From assembly GCA_910592005.1 (NCBI GenBank), contig CAJVPP010000345.1, positions 1 through 35,353 of the forward strand: a stretch of DNA of 35,353 nucleotides. Reading direction: 5' to 3'. The position numbers and the translations under genes are program-made. The notes beneath the pieces are model-generated. The model was not told where the DNA came from and searched no databases. It saw only the letters and a list, made by a program, of their open reading frames with translations. Below are positions 10,793 to 21,089 of this stretch, piece by piece. Each line of letters starts with the position of its first letter. Within the stretch, counting starts at the first letter, position 1. The DNA comes from Funneliformis mosseae. Its lineage: Eukaryota; Glomeromycota; Glomeromycetes; Glomerales; Glomeraceae.

Positions 10793-12690
10793 ATGCGTAT
10801 TTGGCAACAAAACACCACAACACAATTTGTTTATCAGATGTCAGGAGATCATCATTGTCAACATCATTGTGAAATTTTAAATTTTGCTAGACCTGGTACG
10901 CCAACTGATTCTCACACAGCCGCTATGACGGCTGAACGAAGAAATTTACGTGAACTTCCGAGACTTTCTATTAACACGGAAGTTACTAACAAGAATTATC
11001 ATCCAACGAAAATGTCACCCCGTCAAGGTGATGAGAGTGAGGTTACACAAACCAGTCCTCGTGTAAAATTCGCCATCGATTCAAATCAACATCGACGTAC
11101 TCGAACTGAGGGCAAAATTACTGCGCGTCCTGACGATGAGTCAAAAGGGGATGAGGTGAAAAAACCTAGGTACAATGCGAAACAATTAAGAGCCTATCGA
11201 CGTGCCTCCGCACCAGCCAAAGGAATGGATTATTATATTAAGAATACCAAACAGACAGAGGATAATTTAAATGCCATAAACTTTTTTAGTAATAATAACC
11301 CTATACCCGAGGTTAAAAATGAAGACGAATCTGATCAAGGTATACCAACCGTTCATGTTCACCCTCATGACGACGACGATGACGAAGTCATGAAAAATGA
11401 CAATCGTAAGATGTCAGTGATGTCCATGTCATCATCAATCACATCCGTATCAAGCATTATATCCCCTTGTGACCCCCCATCACTATCTCCGTGTTCTTCA
11501 ACTTCATCTATAAATTCCTCGATTGATATGCTTAGTCCCGCGCTTGCCAAGCAGCAAAACTTTCCACAAAATATTAATCCTTGGGAAATTAGGCAAAAAT
11601 CGAAAACTCTCTCTAGTGATGAGGTCCATTTTAAAACCGAATCACGTTCTCTACCTGATATTGTACCTTACGATGCGGAAACGCCGTGGTCTCCCGCTGC
11701 CATGTTTTTGTCCAATTTTGCTCATTCTACCAAAAAACCCTTGCCTGATGAAGAAGGTCAACAAGTTGGAGAGTACATCATTGGAAAAGTAATCGGACGT
11801 GGTGGATTTTCCACCGTTAAGCAAGCTTATACGATGAATAGTTATTCAGGTTCTATGGAATCTGTTGCGGTCAAAATCGTAAGGAATCATCCTGAATCTC
11901 AAGATAATGATCGCATTCAGGTGAGATATTTTTTTTTTTTTTTTTTACAAATTTGGTAAATAATAATGATGATGATAATAATATTTTTATTTTTATTTAG
12001 GCATTGCTTGAAAGGGAGATCGCAATTTGGGCTAGACTTGATCATCAAAACATTGTACCAATGTTATCATTTGAAGAAAATGATTACGCTACATTCGTAT
12101 TTTCGGAGTATTGCCCGAGAGGAACACTTTTACAGTATATCAAAACACATGGTCTATGCGAAGGAAAAGGATTGGACGAAGATGAGGCAAGAAACATCTT
12201 CTTGGAAATAGCGGAAGCAATAAGATACCTTCATAATGATATGAGGCTTGTCCATAAAGACATTAAATTAGACAATATATTATTGGATAAAGAAAATACA
12301 TGGAAAATTTGTGATTTTGGCTTAACAGAGTTTCAAAACGAAGAGAATGGATTTAATAATATATTATATAACGATTTAGTAGGAGGGTCACTAGCTTATT
12401 GTGCGCCTGAACAGTTAAGATCTCCCACCCCGCTTAAAGATGCTTCTGTTGACATATGGAGTTTAGGGGTGGTCTTATTTGCCATGATCACAGGTCAATT
12501 GCCATTCTCCGATTCTTTTGAACCGAGGTTACAATTGAAAATTCTTAATGGACGTTACGATGAGAGTATGTTGGATTTTGCCGGAGTTAGTGATGAATTA
12601 AAAGATTTGTTAAAAGGAATGTTTAAAACAAAACCTGATCAACGTTTAACAATCTCTCAAATATTGGAACATCAATGGTGTGAACGATGA
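10793..12690 (+). CDS. Serine/threonine protein kinase with long disordered N-terminus
   Basis: Two exons, 10793-11920 and 12001-12690, joined across a GT-AG intron (CAG|gtgaga ... tttag|GCA), give 605 residues. Residues 1-320 are low-complexity, with acidic and serine-rich runs, and carry no recognised domain. The kinase domain fills 325-605: glycine loop GRGGFSTV (335-342), VAVK lysine 361, helix-C Glu 382, catalytic loop HKDIKLDN (Asp 463, Asn 468), DFG at 481-483 and APE at 511-513. All residues needed for phosphotransfer are present, so it should be active. The HRD arginine is Lys. It ends directly after the kinase domain, as in many fungal regulatory kinases. I cannot assign an orthologue. 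The start is the first in-frame ATG; Met at 10838 is an alternative. Confidence 0.9.
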
Positions 12691-13346
12691 AGTGGTCAAA
12701 AAAATAAAAAAAATAAGAAAATAAAAGAAATAAAAAAATTGCATATTCTCTCAGAGGAAAATAAATTCTCTTGGGTATAGAGGTGTGACAACAAATATAT
12801 ATATATATATAAATCTGTGGGAATATGGAACTCAATAAAACAAAAATGAACTTTCTAACAAAAAAGAAATTATATATATATATACATATATATATTTTCT
12901 ATTAAAAAAATTATATTATATAAAATGCTTCTTAAATTACAACATCCCCTCCCCCCTTTTTTCATTGTAAATTTACTTTCCTTCCTTTTGTATTATTTGA
13001 CACTTTACATTATTTATTTTACTTACAAAATAATGAAATACTGTTATTTTCGACCTTAAGTATTTTGTTTTTTTTATACATAGTTGAAAAAAAAAAAAAT
13101 AAACAAAAAAAAAAACCAAAAAAAAAAAAAAAAAACAATAGTAATAATAATATATATATACATATATTTTCATTTCAAATATGTTTTCATTTCAAATTTT
13201 TTTTTTTTTAAAAAAAAAAAAAATAAAACTTTAAAAGTATTCTCGTAAATAAAATGATTTGAATAATGGGTTTTTCATTTGTATAAATAATAAATAAATC
13301 TTCGTAATTTATTCCATCAAAGTACAATTAAAAAAAAAATGATTAT
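12691..13346. other. Intergenic region between convergent kinase and ZFAND1-like genes
   Basis: Very AT-rich with ATATATA runs at about 12795-12811 and 12872-12895 and long poly-A/poly-T tracts at 13085-13220. It presumably holds the two 3' untranslated regions; no gene is seen. Confidence 0.5.
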
Positions 13347-14121
13347 TTATTTATTGATTAATCCAAACTTTTCTATGGAAATATTGTCACCGTTTTCAAT
13401 AACCTCGCCTAATTTTCTATCCGTTTGTAAGATATTCTTGGTTTCATTATTGACTAAGATTAATCTCTATGATAAAAGTAGGAGATCAAAAATCATTTTA
13501 ACTTTAAATCCAAAAAGAATTTTTCAACTAAAAATCACGCTTACTTCTGGATCATCCGATGTGAGTTTATTATTAATATTATTGATCTTGCCAGTTGTTG
13601 CTATCTTATCAAGGGATTTACCAACGGTCCACTCCTGATAATCAGAAAAGTAAATAATAAATGAATGTGAAAATGATAAGATAAAAAAAAATGGTACTAA
13701 AAATAGGAGGTACTTTATTGAAAAACATTGGTTTGTTGGGCACTTTCGAATCACTTGGGAAGTCGACTGAAAGATATATACGTGAATTCGCGGGTATAGA
13801 AGAATCACCCTACAATGAAAAATGGATGGATTAATCATCATGCAATTCTTTAATATTAGATTACATAAACGTTTTGACATACCTGAGCTTTGGATTTCAA
13901 CTTCATCATTTCAATCATTTTATTCTTCTTCTTTGGTTTATTTGTTATCGTCGTACTTTTCGATGATGAAGAAACGATCTCATCAGACTTGAATTTATCA
14001 CTGCTAGACTTCTTTATGTATCTCGAAATCATTTCTTCTGCCATAATACGTCTTTTTGCTTTTTCTTCAAAAGCTATATTAAGCGATGCGCATTGGTGAG
14101 CTGGTGGATGTCGGTGTCTTA

Positions 14122-14154
<33 letters not shown>

Positions 14155-15039
14155 TTGAAACAAAAGGAAAAGGAATAATGAAACATATTGGTTATTCCGA
14201 TTCCATATTTTAAATCATAAGATCAAAACAAAACAAAAACAAAACAAAACACGCACTTTAAACAAAACATTTCTCCACACCCATCACATATCACGTAAAC
14301 CTTTACACCACCTTCTGAAACATTCCTACATTCTGTTATAAAACACTTTTTTTTCGTGGTGGAATACACAGAGGATAAGAGATGCAACGTGCAATTTGAT
14401 TGCGAATGTTCTTTCAACTAGGGTTGGTTTTAATAATTTTTTAAAAAATTTCTTTTAAAGGAATGAATAAAAAAAAAAAAGAGAGAGAATCTCCCTTACG
14501 GCATCTTCGGAAGATTTTCCTTCAGGTTTTAAAATCATGGAGGAACAAGTTTCACAGAATTGAACATTCTAAAAAAAAATTTTTTTAATCAAGGTCAGGT
14601 GGTGATGATTTTTAATTGATTGTATTTTGACAATGAACCTAAACTCACCTTTTCATTTTCTTTCCAACGTTCACAATGATGAGAGGTAGGGTATCTATGA
14701 TCCAAACTAGGATTATATAAATTTCATTATTTATGTTTTCTATTAGGAAAAGGTAATAGGAAAGGTAAAAGGAAAAGGTAATATTTTCCTTTAATGATAT
14801 AGTTTAAGGAAATTCATACCAATATTTTGTTCCGCAACTCCCACACCAAAAAGGTAAAAAGTCTCTTTGACAAGCGAGTTTAGATAAAAATAGAACGTAT
14901 CAAATCTCCTTCCTTATTGACATTATGAACTATACAAATATTACCAAAATTGATAAAGACGATAATCAAGCCATATTGGCTTACCAAGCTGTTTGCATCC
15001 TTCGAAAGAACAATTGAACCCAATAGAGGGAAACTCCAT
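13347..15039 (-). CDS. CUZ1: AN1 zinc-finger and ubiquitin-like protein, ZFAND1/Cuz1 group
   Basis: Nine exons: 15039-14985, 14862-14820, 14706-14649, 14568-14500, 14417-14257, 14117-13883, 13809-13714, 13634-13545, 13466-13347. All junctions are GT-AG and the total is 927 nt (308 residues). It starts MEFPSIGFNCSFEGC. AN1 finger 1 has ligands C10, C15, C25, C28, C33, H36, H42, C44. A C-x2-C...H-x4-C element follows (C57, C60, H79, C84). AN1 finger 2 has C100, C105, C119, C122, C127, H130, H136, C138. A basic, Lys/Ser-rich linker leads to a C-terminal ubiquitin-like domain (about 213-308) with KPMFFNK...WTVGKSLD...NNKLTS, matching my memory of ZFAND1/Cuz1. In yeast and human that family links Cdc48/p97 and the proteasome during arsenite stress. 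The middle element resembles ZFAND2 and is not in human ZFAND1. Exon joins are mine by frame and homology; no transcript seen. Confidence 0.88.
14119..14153. repeat. (ATT)n microsatellite inside an intron
   Basis: About eleven ATT units lie within the fifth intron of the AN1/UBL gene, immediately upstream of the acceptor in that gene's reading direction. It is likely length-variable. Confidence 0.8.
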
Positions 15040-15105
15040 TTGGAAAGTTTTATTCTATCAAAATAGAAAAAGCCACGGGGCGTATCAACAAAATTCCGTC
15101 GGATG

Positions 15106-15113
15106 GAACATTC
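15106..15113. promoter_or_regulatory. Heat-shock-element-like inverted pair
   Basis: GAACATTC fits the GAAnnTTC core bound by heat-shock factor. It lies about 67 bp upstream of the AN1/UBL start codon, with further TTC triplets nearby at 15094 and 15118 that are not in perfect 5-bp register. AN1 proteins of this group are often stress-induced. Two units alone can arise by chance. Confidence 0.25.
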
Positions 15114-15363
15114 CCTATTCAATAATTGGTCCATTCATTTAATTGGTTCCATTTAAAAATTTTAAAAATTTTAAAAATTTAAAAATTTATATAAACATTC
15201 GTTTTTTTTTCGTTCAAAAAAATATCACTAAAAATATCACTACAAAATATTTTTCTCTCTTAATAAAATCATCGCTATCTAATTAAAGATAAAATCTATT
15301 TCCAAACCTTTAAAAATAATTTCGCAAATTTTTTTAAAAGAAAAAAAAAACCCCCCACAAAAA

Positions 15364-15669
15364 ATGACTAGCATTGTAGAAAACATGCCTCTTAAATCAG
15401 ATTTCGAAAATTATTATTATTTCGCATTAAATTTATCAAGCATAGTACCAGAACCGTGTCCAACGATTACCCTTGCAAGATTCTCTCTTAGAATTCCCGA
15501 AATAGAATATCTTGGAAGAGTTGGTCATTTAAATGATGTTGTTCAAGTTCGCGTAAAGAAAAATAATGATATTGACTTGACAAGGTTACAAGAAGCTTTG
15601 GTAATGGTAAATGGAGTTGAAAGTGTAGAATTGCAAGTTCCAAAAATGAGAATCAAGAATTCATTATAG
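15364..15669 (+). CDS. Conserved-looking orphan small protein, 101 aa
   Basis: This is a single-exon open frame starting ATG ACT after a purine-rich, then C-rich leader and ending in TAG. It begins 324 bp from the divergent AN1/UBL start, so the two share a promoter region. Codon usage and base composition match neighbouring genes and not the intergenic DNA. No signal peptide, membrane segment or zinc ligands are seen. The C-terminal half (about 48-96, with EYLGRVGHLNDVVQVRV followed by a helix and GVESVELQVP) alternates in a strand-helix-strand manner suggestive of a ferredoxin-like fold; that is inference. I do not recognise the family, and no function is proposed. Confidence 0.65.
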   Translation: MTSIVENMPLKSDFENYYYFALNLSSIVPEPCPTITLARFSLRIPEIEYLGRVGHLNDVVQVRVKKNNDIDLTRLQEALVMVNGVESVELQVPKMRIKNSL

Positions 15670-16005
15670 AATTAACAATATCTTCGGGACTTCATTTATT
15701 TCACTGTAATTAATTGATCAGTTTATTCATATTAGCATTTTTTATATTAGAATTTATCATTTTAGAATCACAAATGTATTTATCATTTTAGAATCAAATG
15801 TAAAGTTTTAACAATTATTTATTCATTTTATTTTTTTTTCCTCTCATTTAGAGAACCTTTAATTCATTAATTTCGAGTCCTTTATTTATTTATTCATTTC
15901 ATTTTTTGCATTAATAAATTTATTCTACAATTTAGTTTAATAATTTTAAAAAAAAATTTTTAATTTTTTAAAATGATCAAAATTATCATGTTAAATTCGG
16001 ATTAT
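15670..16005. other. Intergenic region between the orphan gene and DAD1
   Basis: The two genes converge. The sequence is AT-rich, with a short direct repeat (TTTATCATTTTAGAATCA about 40 bp apart at 15740-15800). Nothing else is recognised. Confidence 0.5.
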
Positions 16006-16519
16006 TTAACCGATAAAATTAACCACAAAAAAGTGGAGAATTATGCTGCAGAAAACGAAATCAGCAAAGGCTCTAATTAAAATGAAAAGTGAATTAGTAA
16101 AAAGTGTAAGTCATCAAAATTCGAAAGAAAAAAAAAAAAAATGAAAAAAATGCAATCGTACCTCTCTGGGGAAATTCCTTTAAACTCATTACTATTTTCT
16201 GGATTAGTTTGTATCCGTAAATTTACTAAAAAAAAAAAATAAAAGAAAAAAAAATAAGAAAATAAGATTAAAATCCAATTCAAAAAAAAATTACCTTTTA
16301 AAACTTACCAGCCAAAACGAATGATCCTACGGTTGAAATAAATCCAGCAAGAAAAGCATTATATGGATAAAGTCCCACCAAAACGCAATGAATAAATTGA
16401 AAAATACCAGAAAATAAAATGTAAACTAAATATGCATCAATCATTTTAAGAACTTGTGGAGTTTCTTTTTGATATGATTTCCATAATCTTTGTACTGCAG
16501 CAAAATTTGTTATAGCCAT
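16006..16519 (-). CDS. OST2: Oligosaccharyltransferase subunit DAD1/Ost2
   Basis: Three exons (16519-16309, 16225-16162, 16072-16006) with GT-AG junctions give 342 nt, 113 residues, the same length as human DAD1. The first exon begins MAITNFAAVQRLWKSY and carries the family hallmarks TPQVLKMIDAYLVYIL, a first membrane helix, and YPYNAFLAGFISTVGSFVLA. The second exon reads NLRIQTNP...FKGISPER, and the last RAFADFVFCSIILHFFVVNFIG, the third hydrophobic helix at the extreme C-terminus. The protein is a small ER-membrane subunit of the complex that transfers the lipid-linked glycan to Asn in nascent proteins. The open frame extends upstream of this Met to 16681, but the family starts here. It is divergent from SmD2 across about 413 bp. 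Confidence 0.97.
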
Positions 16520-16932
16520 ATTTATCAATTTATGTTGAGGAAAAAAAAAAATAAAAAAATCAGAGAACGAAGGAGGAGGAATGTTTTTATTTATAATGAC
16601 TACAAATGAAAAGCTGCCAACGATGCAGATGTTGATTGGTACAATTTGTAGCAACATCATGTGACCAATAAACGTGTGCATTGCATTAAAAACTATTAAA
16701 TACTTTTAATGATAAATACAATATTCACGAAACCAAACGTTTAACTTCATTACTTTTTACCAAAAGGTTACCAATCATGAGGTAATTAAATATTAAATTA
16801 TGTTTAGAGGTTTTTTGGTTCTCTAGTTATCCAAAATATCATAGAAAAGGTTGCGAGATCTAGTTTTCTAGAAATCTGTCAAACCATATCAAAACCATCA
16901 ATTTTGATTTTCCGCATGGCTTCTCAAATTTT
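16520..16932. promoter_or_regulatory. Bidirectional promoter region, DAD1 and SmD2
   Basis: About 413 bp separates the two divergent start codons. No clear TATA box or recognised factor site could be assigned; inference rests on gene orientation alone. Confidence 0.5.
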
Positions 16933-17468
16933 ATGAACTTTATTGTTAATGAACCTTCATACTTTGATAGTACTGCAGGAAAATCAAAAGCGGAAATGAC
17001 AGAGGAAGAGCTCCGTCAACTTGAGGAGCATGAATTTAACACTGGACCTTTATCAGTTTTACAACAATCTGTCAAGAATAATACTCAAATCTTGGTAAAC
17101 TGCAGGAATAATCGAAAATTGCTCGCTCGTGTGAAAGCATTCGATCGACATTGTAACATGGTATTGGAGAATGTTAAAGAGGTACATTGCCAACAAAGTC
17201 ATTTCATATCATTATGTGATTCATTTATAATTAAATTTCGAATTTTTATTTTTAGATGTGGACAGAAACACCGAAAGCCGGTAAAGGTAAGAAGGCTAAG
17301 CCGGTTAACAAAGATAGATTCATTAGCAAGATGTTTTTACGTGGAGATTCGGTCATTCTCGGTAATTTCCAGATTTTTAATTTAATATGATTTTTTTTTC
17401 TCTCGTATTAATAATATTAATCCTAATTCTTTCGTCTTTCCTTGTTAGTATTAAGAAATACGGTATAA
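16933..17468 (+). CDS. SMD2: Small nuclear ribonucleoprotein Sm D2
   Basis: Three exons (16933-17181, 17256-17361, 17449-17468) joined at GT-AG junctions give 375 nt, 124 residues. The sequence carries the SmD2 hallmarks [50 protein letters not shown], then [32 protein letters not shown] and a seven-residue last exon ending in V. It is a subunit of the heptameric Sm ring on spliceosomal U snRNAs. The N-terminus is about 11 residues longer than in human SmD2 before the conserved EMTEEEL. A frame consistent with an upstream first exon was looked for and not found, so this ATG is kept with some doubt. It is convergent with bL34m, with only about 94 bp between stop codons. Confidence 0.95.
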
Positions 17469-17562
17469 TAAAGATTTGTAAATTGTTATTATTGTGTTAA
17501 ACGTTCTATCAGTATACGAATGATAATCTTACAAAACAAACCTTGGAGATGTTTAATATTAA

Positions 17563-17944
17563 CTAATGTGATAAATATTTACGACCTTTTAATCGTCGTC
17601 TTGCAAGAATTTTTTTCCCCGTTTTACTTTTTAATCTTGCTAAAAATCCGTGCCTGCGTTTTCTAACTAAATTACTTGGTTGATATTCTCTTCCATAAGC
17701 TCTGAAACGAACTTGAGTTCCAAAAATATTCGTTGCTTGTGATGGTGGTATAATTTGACTTGGAAAACTTTTTTTATAAAAAATTCAATAAATAAAGATA
17801 ATTTTTTCGTATCGTAAAATGTCATTATTATTTACCTTACTTTTGATGATTTAAAAGTCCGAATGGAGAAAATCCATTCGTAGAAAATACTTGTTGTATT
17901 CGTGAAGTTATCGGACAAAATTTTCGTGCTAAAGATGATAACAT
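17563..17944 (-). CDS. MRPL34: Mitochondrial large ribosomal subunit protein bL34m
   Basis: Two exons, 17944-17841 and 17767-17563 (donor AA|gtaagg, acceptor aaag|T), give 309 nt, 102 residues; neither exon is long enough to stand out as an open frame. The N-terminus [20 protein letters not shown] is basic, Ser-rich and free of acidic residues, as in a mitochondrial targeting peptide. The C-terminal 45 residues are the unmistakable bL34 core: [20 protein letters not shown], then [19 protein letters not shown]. Bacterial L34 consists of little more than this core, so the leader fits an imported organelle version. The protein binds 23S-type rRNA of the mitoribosome. Confidence 0.95.
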
Positions 17945-18314
17945 TTCAAAAGACTTGTAGCATTACAAAATTCTTTTCATCAGATTTTAGATTGAACTTA
18001 TCGGTTACACCATCAGAACGTGATCTTGATGACCATAATTACCGGCAATGGCGGGGAAACTTGGGAACCAATCAAAGAAATAAATAGGTTAATTGGGTAA
18101 TCACGCAAGCGTGCAAAAAAAAAAAATACCTAAACCTTTTATTTGCAATATTTCCTTTTAATTTAATTGATCATTACATGTACATATATTATTTAAATAT
18201 TTAAATGAAAAGGAAAAAAAAAAAAATCTATTCGCAAATATGTAATGTTATTAAAAATTATTATAATTAAGATAATTAATTGATTTACAGTATATATACA
18301 AGCTTAAAAAAAAG
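17945..18314. other. Intergenic region between bL34m and the fucosyltransferase gene
   Basis: Both flanking genes are on the minus strand, so this holds the bL34m promoter and the downstream gene's 3' region. A short open frame on the plus strand at 17902-18087 lies antisense to bL34m exon 1 and is not a gene. Nothing else is recognised. Confidence 0.45.
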
Positions 18315-19685
18315 TTAAGACCCAACCCAACTGTGATGTAATCGATCAACGTAATCTGAAAAGGTACTTTCGGGTGTGCCAATAAATTTACCACCTCTCG
18401 CGGCTACAATCCCATCAATGAACGGAACAAAGTATTGAAATAATAAAGCACCATCTCTAGGGTTTTTTATTTTTCTTAATGCACTTAAATATTTTGTAAA
18501 ATTTGAAGATAGCATAAATACGCAAGGAAATTCTCTAAGGAATTTCTTTATTCTCGGATCTTTACGAGGTTTATCACTAGCAAGGTAAATGATAGGTAAA
18601 TGACGTTGCTCCGGAGTAATTGACCGTAAACATTCCTCGGCATATATAGTAGTTCCTTCCGGAAATAAATCTTTTGCCAAGTAAACTTCGCCAACATCCA
18701 ATGGAGTTGTTTGAGATTCATTTAATAATTTCTTTATGATTTGATCCACATTTTCTTCCGCTTTCGCGCCGAATTTTCTATCCAAACCATTATCACCTAA
18801 TCTCATATGTACGCCAATATATGCACCTTTTCCACCTAATTGTTTGGAAATCTTTTCGCCAACGTCCAACAAAGCAGGATGATTAATTATCATGCTTTCT
18901 CTAACAGAGTTAATAAATTCAATATTCTCTTGATATTTTAAATTAAATCTAAGAGTATGATAAATCGAACCAAAGTGTATAAGTTTGTCTTTACGTTTTC
19001 GTAAGGAACACAAATGAATCAGATATTTGAAATTCTCATTTGATACTTGAGTGATATTCTCGTCATCATAATATTGAAAATCATATCTCGTTTCGTCTGC
19101 CAATGTGTAAACTTGAGTTTCAGGGTTCGTAATATTTAAATAAGAATAAAGTTCTTTGACATCAAATTTCGTATCATTACGATAAATATAACGAATATGT
19201 TTCTTTATAAATTCAAAATTCAATAATTCTTCCCAATCTAATTGCGTAAACTTACAACTTTGATCCTCAACACCTCTGATCTCACATAACCTCGTGCTTT
19301 TAGTTAAATTACCATTTAACATATCATATAAAACTTCAAATGGACGATAAGGAATATAGTTCTTCTTGGAAAAAAGGATTGGTGGCATGATCAATGTACG
19401 ATTCAACATCCATGATAAGAAAACCGCATTTTCAAGACTATTTCTTTGATTATGAAATCCACTATGTGGCAAGTATGTCATGTATCTTTCCTCATTAGAA
19501 TTAACATCATCATTTGGAACTAAACAACTTGAAGGACTTGAAAAAGAACTTGTTACATCATCATCAACAACATTTTTTTGTTCCTCATAGACCAATTGAT
19601 CACTAGGTGGAAAACATAGCATATATGTAAGTATAAGGTAAATCGCAAGAAATATTACAACGAAAGGAAAGGGTCTATTTTTCAT
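18315..19685 (-). CDS. GDP-fucose protein O-fucosyltransferase-like type II membrane protein
   Basis: An intronless open frame of 456 residues. A short basic N-terminus (MKNRPFP) precedes one hydrophobic helix (about 7-26), followed by an acidic/serine stem, as in Golgi type II glycosyltransferases. The lumenal domain has SGFHNQRNSLENAVFLSWML (75-94), the GDP-sugar motif GVHMRLGDNG (291-300, with Arg 295 where the family has its catalytic arginine), IYLASDKPR (366-374) and GTPESTFSDYVDRLHHSW (436-453). This order is that of the POFUT/GT-B fucosyltransferase superfamily. Potential N-glycosylation sites occur (for example NRT 95, NLT 126, NIT 184). The acceptor substrate cannot be told from sequence. 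The length is compatible with a complete protein. Confidence 0.88.
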   Translation of the reverse strand: MKNRPFPFVVIFLAIYLILTYMLCFPPSDQLVYEEQKNVVDDDVTSSFSSPSSCLVPNDDVNSNEERYMTYLPHSGFHNQRNSLENAVFLSWMLNRTLIMPPILFSKKNYIPYRPFEVLYDMLNGNLTKSTRLCEIRGVEDQSCKFTQLDWEELLNFEFIKKHIRYIYRNDTKFDVKELYSYLNITNPETQVYTLADETRYDFQYYDDENITQVSNENFKYLIHLCSLRKRKDKLIHFGSIYHTLRFNLKYQENIEFINSVRESMIINHPALLDVGEKISKQLGGKGAYIGVHMRLGDNGLDRKFGAKAEENVDQIIKKLLNESQTTPLDVGEVYLAKDLFPEGTTIYAEECLRSITPEQRHLPIIYLASDKPRKDPRIKKFLREFPCVFMLSSNFTKYLSALRKIKNPRDGALLFQYFVPFIDGIVAARGGKFIGTPESTFSDYVDRLHHSWVGS

Positions 19686-21089
19686 ATTCGAAAATCCTGA
19701 AGAAGAAAAGAAATAGATTACGAATTGACTTTTATATTTTAATATTTAAGATTTAATTTATATTCGAGAAAATTTCGGGTAATACTACTATAAGCGGACT
19801 CGAGAAATATTTTAAATGGCCGATATTTTATTGAACGAACTTAAATAAGAAAAAATTTTCATGCCTTTTAAGTTATCGATCGTTGATTTACTATTTATAA
19901 TTCGTATTTATATTCTTTTTAATTAACAGCATTTCCATTTTTTTGTTTATTCAAAAAAGAGATATTTGTTTAAATCTCATAAAGTTAAATTATTTTTGAT
20001 TTACACAACTTAAATAGATTAATTTGTTTTTAAGATTTTACTTCTTGTAATTTTAATGCCAAGTAGGTCTACAATTAATAATGGAACCCTATATTGAAGA
20101 TCGAAGATTTCACCTTTAAATTTTCTTGATTTATATGATGTGTGTTATAATTTAAAGATAATTTATAAACTCTTTTTAAAATCCATATATTTAAAGTGTA
20201 CTAACAAAATTTTTTGTATATATAATATCTTAAATTTATATTAAAATTTAATTTTATATATTTATTTCTATTATTAAATAAGATACTGTATATTATATAT
20301 TATTACTCAATACTCATTATAAAAATAAATATAATATATTATAGTTATTATTACTAAAATGCAAAAATATATCATTAATATATTATTTCTTTTTTATCTA
20401 ATAATTGTATTATAGTATAAATTCTCAAAATTATACTTATTATTTAATATAAATAATAAATAAATAAGTTAATTATTAAAGTAAAATTCATCTTTTTCAT
20501 TAAGCAATCTATGTTATTTCAAAAAATTTCTAAAATAAAGGGTAAAATTTTACAAAAAGTTTTCAAAAATAAAAATATAATAATTGCAAATAATTAAATT
20601 AACTTATTAAAAATCTTTTAGAAAAATAAAGATTATTTAAAAATAGAAAATATTAAGAATTAAAATTGTCAAGTTAATAAATACTTTATTAATATAACAT
20701 ATAAAAATAAAAGTAAATAAAGGCTATTATAACATATATATTAATATAACATAATATAATGACTATATGAAAACTTTACAATAAAAGAAAGAAAACTTCC
20801 AAAAAATATTTTTAAGTTAATATTAAATCTGAATTTATTTTATCAAAAAAATAATATTTAATTTATAAAATAAAAAATCAGTAATAAGGCACACATGCAT
20901 AACAGACAAATATAGTAAACAAAATTGCATTAATTTAAATAATAAGTGAGCAGATAAACTGAACAATTTATTAAATTATATAATATTTAATAGTTCTTTT
21001 CTTATACTTTAAACTAATAAAAGTAGAAATCTTATTATATAAATTAGTTTAAAAATGTCAGATTTACTAATGGTTTTCTTCAAAATAAC
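19686..21089. other. Gene-free transition into AT-rich repeat DNA
   Basis: The first 100 bp are the fucosyltransferase upstream region. Beyond about 19800 composition drops to the A/T-only style of the repeat compartment and no frame or element end is supportable. Confidence 0.45.

Noticed and set aside
13339..13638. 99-codon plus-strand frame and the overlapping 118-codon minus frame
   Set aside because: The plus frame is antisense to the last two exons of the AN1/UBL gene; the minus frame runs through two of its introns. Only the spliced exons fit the family.
16298..16681. N-terminal extension of DAD1 to residue 127 in the same frame
   Set aside because: The extra 54 residues are hydrophobic low-complexity sequence from the intergenic region; the family begins at the inner Met and then gives exactly 113 residues.
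16801..16932. Upstream first exon for SmD2 spliced to the AG at 16979
   Set aside because: The acceptor TGCAG is present, but no upstream ATG-containing segment with a donor in the required phase was found.
17902..18087. 61-codon plus-strand frame
   Set aside because: It overlaps the first exon of bL34m on the other strand and shows no domain features.
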